Source of the DNA: Suillus spraguei
Lineage: Eukaryota; Basidiomycota; Agaricomycetes; Boletales; Suillaceae
Direction of reading: 5' to 3'
Assembly: GCA_016800925.1 (NCBI GenBank)
Contig: JABCPU010000053.1
Span: forward strand, 186,001-250,000
DNA: 64,000 nucleotides
Of this stretch, positions 57,485 to 64,000 are shown one piece after another. The notes beneath the pieces were generated by a model. The model was not told where the DNA came from, did no database searches, and saw nothing but the letters and a program-made list of their open reading frames with translations. The translations under genes and the position numbers were made by a program. Numbering within the stretch: position 1 is the stretch's first letter; each line of letters begins with the position of its first letter.

Positions 57485-59345
57485 ATGGCAAGGACGGGTC
57501 ATTCCACTCACTTGACTTCCGGCAGAAATAGGGCACGTCAACCACAGACACAGAAGCTCACGGAAAACGAAATTTCGGAGTTGAAGAACTACCTTCCTGA
57601 GTGGACCGCGGCCAAAAGGGGTGAGAAGCGAGGGGTTTTCACTGCAATTGCCAGGGCAGCCAGGTTGTTTGCTCCTAAAGTCGACCAAGGACAATGGAAA
57701 AAGAGGAAGCAGGTGATGCGTCTTCGTTGTGTTGAAAAACTACAATTTTAACATCTTATTCTTCCATCAACTCTCAGATGTATAACACTTGGTTGTTCAA
57801 CAACAAGAAAAGGAAGGAAAGGAAGGACATGATAAAGTATGGGAGGAAATGGACGCCTAGGATGGTGGTCTACCAGCAGAAGCGCGAAGAGGTGCTAAAG
57901 AGGATTGAGGACGAGTCCGGGGCAAAGCCGGGAGATCCCAGTATGTTCAAACATTATCAGGGGGCTGTGAAGAGAGTCATGGCTGAATTGGACGACGACG
58001 AGTTGGAGAAGGCAAAAGAAACAGCGGAAGAATGGTCAAACAGCTTTCCTCCTCCGGAGATACAAGCAGAAGTTGCTCGTAAGAAGGGACCGGCATATAT
58101 GGAGCACTTTTCGAAAGAGATGTGGAGGCAATGCGGGATGAGAGTTTTTGTGTTGTCAGCTTGGAAGAATGAACAGGGAGAGGTTCTGTTCGGGATGTAA
58201 GTCAATTGTGTCCGTCATCGCCGATCTTGGATCTCAATATATGTGTGCAGGCATGATGATAATGAGGCATTAGGAGATGGGGACAGCTTCATGAAGACTA
58301 AGGACTGGGAGGACATTGAGCCAGTATGGCAGGAGTACGCCCAGGAACAGTTCGGTGAGTGTTTGAACTTTGGATGCAAGAATGAATTCGTTGATCATCA
58401 CAATGATAGGTGCCGGGGCACAGGACGGAGGACGACAGGTCAAGGGAGGTCGCAAAAGAGTCAGAAAACCAGCTTTGGAACTCGACACAGATGGAAATGG
58501 GATGCCGTTGCTTCCAGACATCACGGAAACAAAACTTGAGGAGAAGAAAGCCATAGTCAGGGCGTTTCTTACATCGCACTACAGTGAGTCTTTCGTGGCA
58601 ACATCTGAGATGTTGCTGAATGCGTGGACACAGGAATATGTTCCGGGAATGACAAGGCTGTCGTGCCATGGAGTGCCCTCGTACAAAGTCAGGATGACTT
58701 TGTGGCAAGGAAGTATCTTCCGGCGATATTGACCTGAAGGAGCCTTCGAAGTTGCAAAACTGGGACACAACGGCCTTGCTCAATTTCTGGTATGCTCAGC
58801 AGGAAACAGGAAAAGATTCAACATTTCTGTTCAAAGCATGGAAGAACAAGGATGGGGACATGGTACCATCTGTGGTATCCGGCAAGTCGCCATCGCATCT
58901 GACTCGTCAAGTGAGAATGCAGAAGAGTGGAACTCTCCGAAGGCCCCGGGATCCATCAACCGAAGCCGAGAGTGATACCGACAGTGAAACTCATGACAAG
59001 GAGGATGACATTGATGATGACTCGGCTGATGGTCGATCCCCACTGAAGAAACCCAGACAAATAGCACACCCATCTTCAGCACCCAAGGAGACAGAAGTTC
59101 CATGTTCAATGCCGGAGCCTCGCCCGGCCAGGCCGGCCAAGGCAGGTGCACTTTTGACATCACGGATGGGCGACCTCCTGGCCGGGATCACTGAGGAAGT
59201 GGAAGAGAGGAACGCATCGCCGGAACCAAGGAGTATACAGGGCAAGAAAGCTGTCATTGAACCATCCGCAAGGACCACCCGGAGTAAGTCTCAAAAGCCG
59301 GTAGAGAGTACACTTCGAGTAACCAGGGCAAGGGGAAGGAAATAA
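57485..59345 (+). CDS. Unknown gene of the KDZ/TET block, acidic-tailed (one frame break)
   Basis: Exons 57485-57712, 57778-58196, 58251-58354, 58410-58583 and 58634-59345. Visible parts: NEISELKNYLPEWTAAKR and KKRKQMYNTWLFNNKKRKER (a basic, helical N-terminal domain), MWRQCGMRVFVLSAWKN, then KGGRKRVRKP, HYRICSGNDKAVVPW after an intron, KEPSKLQNWDTTALLNFW, and an acidic linker SDTDSETHDKEDDIDDDSAD with basic Ser/Arg motifs to the end (TLRVTRARGRK). The frame breaks once at 58721-58724 between KYLP and DIDLKEPS. I recall this as a widespread unnamed agaric family linked to transposons; no catalytic motif is seen, and a nuclear or DNA-binding role is only a guess. Confidence 0.72.
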
Positions 59346-59439
59346 TGTACATATACCAAACTGCCCCCATGTTTACCACATTTTCATCATTTGTCACACT
59401 TCTTAAAACACAGTGTCCCACTTCCAAAATGTTGAATCC

Positions 59440-59835
59440 TAAGCACCGAGTTCCGGACGTATCCTGATCACCGAGTTCCGGACGACTCCCGATCACCGAG
59501 GTCCGGCACCCAAGTATCAATCATTGGTAGTTGGTATTAGAGATTAGGGTTTGTGCATCATCTAAAATACATTGGAACTGTCATTGATATACATGAAAAA
59601 TTCAGTGGTTCACATGATTTAAGTATGTGAATGAAAATCCAAATATCACGAAACCCGATCACCGAGTTCCGGATGAATCCCAATCACCGAGCTCCGGACC
59701 CCGGGAATCAATAATTGGCTGTTGGAATGGGACAATTGGGTGTGTGCATCATCTAAAATCAATTGGAAATGTCATTGTTATACATAAAAATTCAGTGGTG
59801 AACATGATGTAAGTATGTGAATGAATATCCAAATA
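59440..59835. repeat. 191-bp direct duplication with CCGAGTTCCGG words
   Basis: Two units with period 191 share GATCACCGAGTTCCGGA, GTGCATCATCTAAAAT, AATTCAGTGGT and AAGTATGTGAATGAA. The word CACCGAGTTCCGGA occurs three times, the reverse complement form of CCGGAACTCGG in the satellites. Confidence 0.85.
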
Positions 59836-59836
59836 T

Positions 59837-60852
59837 TTACATATGGGGTTGATCATCACACTTTTCAATGAGGGTATCTAATACAAGCAGCAATTCAGAG
59901 CTCATCTGTTTGGCCCTTTGCAACCTCCGGAGGTCCATATCAGCTCTTCTGAGTTTGTCGGATGTGTCAGCCCAAGCCACTCGGAATGGTCGGTCGGCCT
60001 CGAGGAGTTGATGTACGGTAGGCTCCGGAAGATGGCCATGACGCTGTTGGTAATGGTCCAGGCGATCCAGAATTGATTCAACTTCAAGAAAATTAGCAGA
60101 ATGATACATGATGAACAATTAAATACTCACATTCTGTTTGATCATATGACCCTAGGGGCATGAACTCCCTAAGCATGGCACGCAGGTCTTCATTGCTGAG
60201 TTCCGGTATGGGGGACTGACATTTAGGAGGTGTTGCATGTGCTTGGGACATCACATCAACAATAAAAATGAGATTGTATGAGTGAACTCACCTGGAATTG
60301 CTATTCCTGGGATAGCCGGAGCATCAGTCTCAACATCAGCACATTCCGGTGCTTCATCACAATCAATAAGATCATCATCAGGCCCTAGGTACAAGTCCGG
60401 ATCGTTGAACAAAGGCAGTTCCTCAGGCTGAGCCGGGCATAAATGATCTGGATGGATTGAATGAACATCCACAGTTGGACTATCTAAAGGTGAAGTGAGA
60501 AACCTACCAGAAACTGCATCCAAGACATCCGGAACACCTGATGACCCAGAATCATAGTCGATCTCATCATCCGGCCCAAGGTATACATCTTCACTTGGAT
60601 CTAATAAATGTCCAGTCAATTGTAAGATAACTCAAAGCAACACATACCTGATGAAATCCGGGACTCAGTCTCATCATCCGGCCCAAGGTATACATCATCC
60701 AGTGCATCTGGTCCATCTCCGGTCAATTGAGAGCTGTACTGAAAGCACAACATACCTAGTGAAATCCGGGACTCGGTTGAATCATCCACATCCATTGAGT
60801 TGTATTCAGTGACCGGAGGTTCATAAAATCTGACTGCTGGTTGAGATCTCAT
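59837..60852 (-). CDS. Unknown acidic gene of the KDZ/TET block with YLGPDDE repeats
   Basis: The start is at 60852 (MRSQPAVRFYEPPVTEYNSM). Exon 1 ends at 60756; further exons begin near 60716, 60610 and 60220, and the last runs to 59837. The products of the second to third exons contain DDVYLGPDDE, EDVYLGPDDE and DLYLGPDDD, and the sequence ESRIS plus the following intron occurs twice, so an exon with its intron was duplicated. The end is a helix-rich domain (ILDRLDHYQQRHGHLPEPTV, LRRADMDLRRLQRAKQ). Intron ends at 60717 (GAG) are uncertain. No known domain; the acidic repeats suggest a protein-protein or chromatin contact. Confidence 0.62.
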
Positions 60853-61071
60853 GATGTCTGATCAACTGATCAAACTGATTGATAACTGATAACTTCGAAG
60901 TTCAACACATGGCTGGCAACGGCCGAAAGTTGAACCACGACCAAACAAAGACAAACAATCAACGCTTATCAAGATTGTCCTTCAATTGTCTGGTTTCTTT
61001 TGAAACTTCATCCAAGTGATCACAGATTTCAAACTTATCTCAAGCTTTTCACATCTTTCAAGTCAATCCAA
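60853..61071. promoter_or_regulatory. Divergent promoter between acidic gene and twin-Cys gene
   Basis: A 219-bp gap between two divergent start codons, with repeated TGATCAACTGATCAAACTGA words at 60858-60890. As with the gap at 57.3 kb, a shared two-way promoter is plausible. Confidence 0.45.
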
Positions 61072-63208
61072 ATGTCTACTTCAGTTGAAACCTCTTTGGC
61101 CAGTCTCAAGGCAACCACTGCTCAGATTGTGGGCATCATCGCCGGGGCTCGGCTCATGCCTGCCGGCACTGGCCAAGCCCACCTTGCTCTGACAGCACAA
61201 GTCACTAATCTTGTGGTAAGTACCATTCATGTGTTAATTTTACTTTTGGTTTTTCTAAGATCTGGGTAGGCTGAGATTGTCCGGGAGCATGAGAAAGGGC
61301 CTTACATGCCCGGCATCATTGCATCCTGCTCCAAGGAGTTGATGAGAGTCAGGTCCATGACTCCCCGGGTGTGGCCCAACTGGCACAGCATCGGTCATGA
61401 CGACCCCCGGGTGTTGAAACACTCCTGGCGCAGCAAGATTCGCGCCTGGGAGGCGTTAGGTGACCATTCAGGTGATCTCCCTGTCATGCCTAACCCTTCC
61501 ATTGGCCCAATCACTGTGGACCTTCCCTCCCCACCCGTCATCGCCGGCAATGTCGCTGGTTCTTCCACCCACGCCACCTCCGAGCTCCGGGACAAAGGAA
61601 AAGGTAAGGCGGTTGTTGCTGACCCAGAGCCGGAGGTGGAAGGGAGCAGGAAGAGGAAGTCCCCCATGATGTCCGGACACTCTTCCTCACCTCCGAAGTC
61701 GGCCAAGAAGGGTCGCAAGCGGGTCAAGGCAACTCGCCATGTCAAGCAGAATGTGCTTGTGGAGTCGGAAGATGATGAAGACACAATTGTTCAGGTATGT
61801 CGTCCAGCTCATTGTTTTCATTCTCTCAATTTTCTGTAGCCTATTTCGAGTGGAGTGCCGGCGCTCAACGTTCCCCGGCCTTCCACAATTGGTGTAGGGA
61901 CGCCTCATTCCCCTCGTTCACCACGTTCCCCAAAGAAGCAATTGTTTGGTCCTGCTTCAGTAAGTAATATTTAGTTGTCCGGCACTTGGAAAAATGCTTA
62001 TATATCATCAGCTCATTGCCGGCAGTCCACCCAAGGTGATGGTGAGTCATGATTCTTTGTCCGGACCTCCCGCCTGTACTTACCCATTGTCAGGCCACCT
62101 CCGGCAGTCGTCCGGAGGTTGTCGAGACCCCCAGGCAATGTCCAGCACTCCGGCTGAGGAACCTGCAGTCATGGATACAGGTGATATTCTCATTCCCGGC
62201 CCAGTGAGTACTCTAATGAATTCCAATGAGTCCATCAACTAATGGAACCCACAGAACAACCCCTGCCATTATTGCACCCAGGAGAAGTGGCCCTGCGCCA
62301 CTCGGTTGGACAGGAGGACCCGTGCCCCATGTTTGTCGTGCGTCCGCTGCGCCACCAAGAAGATCAAATGTGTCCCAGCATCCATGGGATCCCCGCCAAA
62401 ACGTATTCGAGGGAAGTCAACCACCCGGCAGGCTCGCTCCAGGACACCTTCCAGAGCTCCCTCCAATGCGCCGGCTGCCTCGCAGTCCAAAGCCCGAACT
62501 CGCAGTCAATCTCGTGGCCCCTCCGGCACTCCAGCTGTCCCTGCTGTTACCACACCCAAGGCACAGTCCCGTGGGCGCAGCAAGACAATCACTGCCCCCA
62601 AGACACCTGCACCTGCATCAGCTTGTGAGTCACCCCAATTGTCTATGACCATCTGACCTTATCTTTCACTTAGCTATTCCGTCTTCAAGCGCCCCAGTGC
62701 CTCGTCCGGCACTCGATGTGCCCATGCCGGATCTCCATTCCATGGCAATTGCGATTCGGGATGGTGCCGCTCGAATTGCTCTTCTTGAGGCTCGTGTGGC
62801 GGAGCAGGATGGTAAGATTGATCCCTGCAACGCCTCCATGAGGGCCTTCGTCGCAAAGTCATGGACCGGCACCCTTCATTTCCACTTCCCGACTCTCCTG
62901 TCAATGCAACCTTTTTGCTTGATCAATCCGTCCCCCTGGCCATCTCACCCCTCCCATCTGCACTTGCTCCCCTCATTGACTTGGATATGGCAGGAATGGA
63001 GCCTCCATCTCCGAAAGTCCAGCCTGCATCTATCATTGAGGGTCTCATATTTGAGCTGAGCCAGATTCAGCCTGAGGGTCCACAAACGTCCGGCGAACTT
63101 GTGGACCCAGATGATCCGGGCAACCTTGTCCCAGAATATGATTCTGATGATATGGATGTTGAGGTGAAGGTTGAACCCTCTGCTGATGAGGGTGAAATGG
63201 CTACATAA
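61072..63208 (+). CDS. Twin CX2CX6C gene of the KDZ/TET block (two frame breaks)
   Basis: Exons 61072-61215, 61270-61794, 61840-61959, 62012-62041, about 62094-62202, 62255-62624 and about 62675-63208. An N-terminal domain (TTAQIVGIIAGARLMPAGTG, GPYMPGIIASCSKELMRVRS, WPNWHSIGHDDPRV) is followed by a basic KSAKKGRKRVKATRH, then the exon-6 cluster: CHYCTQEKWPC, 11 residues, then CLSCVRCATKKIKC. A Ser/Arg/Pro linker, a helix IRDGAARIALLEARVAEQDG and an acidic end (YDSDDMDVEVKVEPSADEGE) follow. Frame breaks lie at C runs 62128-62132 and 62823-62825; one more C in each would restore the frame. The cluster spacing suggests a Zn2Cys6-like DNA-binding module. Confidence 0.72.
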
Positions 63209-63239
63209 TTGTAGGTTCATAGATGTATATACAATGTTT

Positions 63240-64000
63240 GAATGAATGTCAGTGCTGGATGCCAAGTCCTGACATCCGGAACTGGACAATGGAGATTCAC
63301 AATTGATATTTCGCGACTTCCGGATATCCAGCTACCTGAACACAACACACAATTTAAACAATTTGAAACATCTCTGTCGAGTTACCTTGTGCCGGGTGCC
63401 GGGTCACATTGTGAAACACATCATTCCATATATCTGAAGTGCCGAACCCTGGACCCCAGGACCCTGGAGTTGGGACTCATCACCATGTGACAGATATCGA
63501 TCCACATATTTGATGTGCTGAACCCCGAACTCCGGCACTCGGGAGTTAGAACAATATGAGGCAATACAAAGATATTGATTTACACATGTTCAGTGCCGAA
63601 CCCCGAACTCCGGCACCCGGCACTCGGGACTCGGGCCTTGGAACTTATAACAATGTGAAAGATGTCGATGCACATTTTCTATCACTGACCCCCGAACCCC
63701 GGCACCCGGGAGTGAGAAACATGTGAGGCAATACCAAGATATTGATTTACACGTTGGGAGTGCCGAACCCCGAACTCCGGCACCCGGCAGTTGGGAATCT
63801 GGACTCGGGACTCATAACCATGTGAAAGATATTGATCCACATATTTAACCACCCAACCCCGAACCCCAGCACCCAGGAGTGAGAACATTGTGAGTCAATA
63901 CAAAGATATCGATGTACACATGTTGAATGCCGAACCCCGAACTCCGGCACCCGGCACTCGGGACTCGGGACGTGGTACTCATAACACTGAGACAGATATC
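63240..64000. repeat. CpG-rich satellite array, right copy, runs off the window
   Basis: Monomers with GTGCCGAACCCCGAACTCCGG, CACCCGGCACTCGGGACTCG, then AACAATGTGAAAGAT and ATTTACACATGTT. Same family and same orientation as 50800-52750. Confidence 0.92.

Overview
The window looks like nuclear DNA of a mushroom-forming basidiomycete (Agaricomycotina). Evidence: genes split by many 45-65 bp introns, fungal families including a White Collar 2 photoreceptor partner, a Clp1-like clamp-development protein, a HET-domain protein and fungal arginase, and transposon families typical of agarics (KDZ transposase with a TET/JBP dioxygenase neighbour). All calls are from reading the sequence; no database search was run.

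Left part (1-29 kb) is ordinary gene space. In order: the 3' part of a long coiled-coil protein, probably a kinesin tail (+); a 12-exon short-chain dehydrogenase with a mitochondrial-type leader (+); wc-2 with PAS and GATA finger (+); the Arp2/3 subunit ARPC1 (+); clp1 (+); a gene-poor 5 kb stretch with a broken WD40 gene; a HET-domain gene apparently joined to a transmembrane exon (-); isovaleryl-CoA dehydrogenase (+); a proline/glutamine-rich zinc-finger protein (-); arginase with two micro-exons (-).

Middle part (29.5-48.7 kb) is a nest of transposable elements. The oldest layer is a decayed gene (30.6-42.75 kb) whose core I read as a P-element/THAP9-like RNase H transposase behind two BED-like fingers. 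It was split by a gypsy-type LTR retrotransposon (31519-39782, 5-bp target duplication ACTGA) and by a solo LTR (40123-41074, target duplication TCGG); removing the solo LTR restores the reading frame. The gypsy element lacks RNase H and integrase and carries an intron-containing antisense gene. Further right are a solo LTR with an internal minisatellite (45377-46922, GGGCC duplication) and a truncated gypsy LTR holding another solo LTR (46975-47608, CCGT duplication). Stops in this zone look like C-to-T or G-to-A changes, as expected from methylation or RIP-like decay.

Right part (48.7-64 kb) is a gene-dense accessory block: a TET/JBP 5-methylcytosine dioxygenase gene (+), a CpG-rich satellite array, an unknown gene (-), a KDZ transposase with a cysteine cluster (-), three further unknown genes and a second array of the same satellite family running off the window. 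The TET-KDZ pairing is known from agaric genomes; the co-packaged unknown genes and the CpG-rich satellites on both sides suggest one large mobile unit. Several genes here need a single-base homopolymer correction to stay open, so either the unit is freshly inactivated or the assembly has indel errors. A twin CX2CX6C module recurs in three transposon-associated genes (38, 45 and 62 kb).
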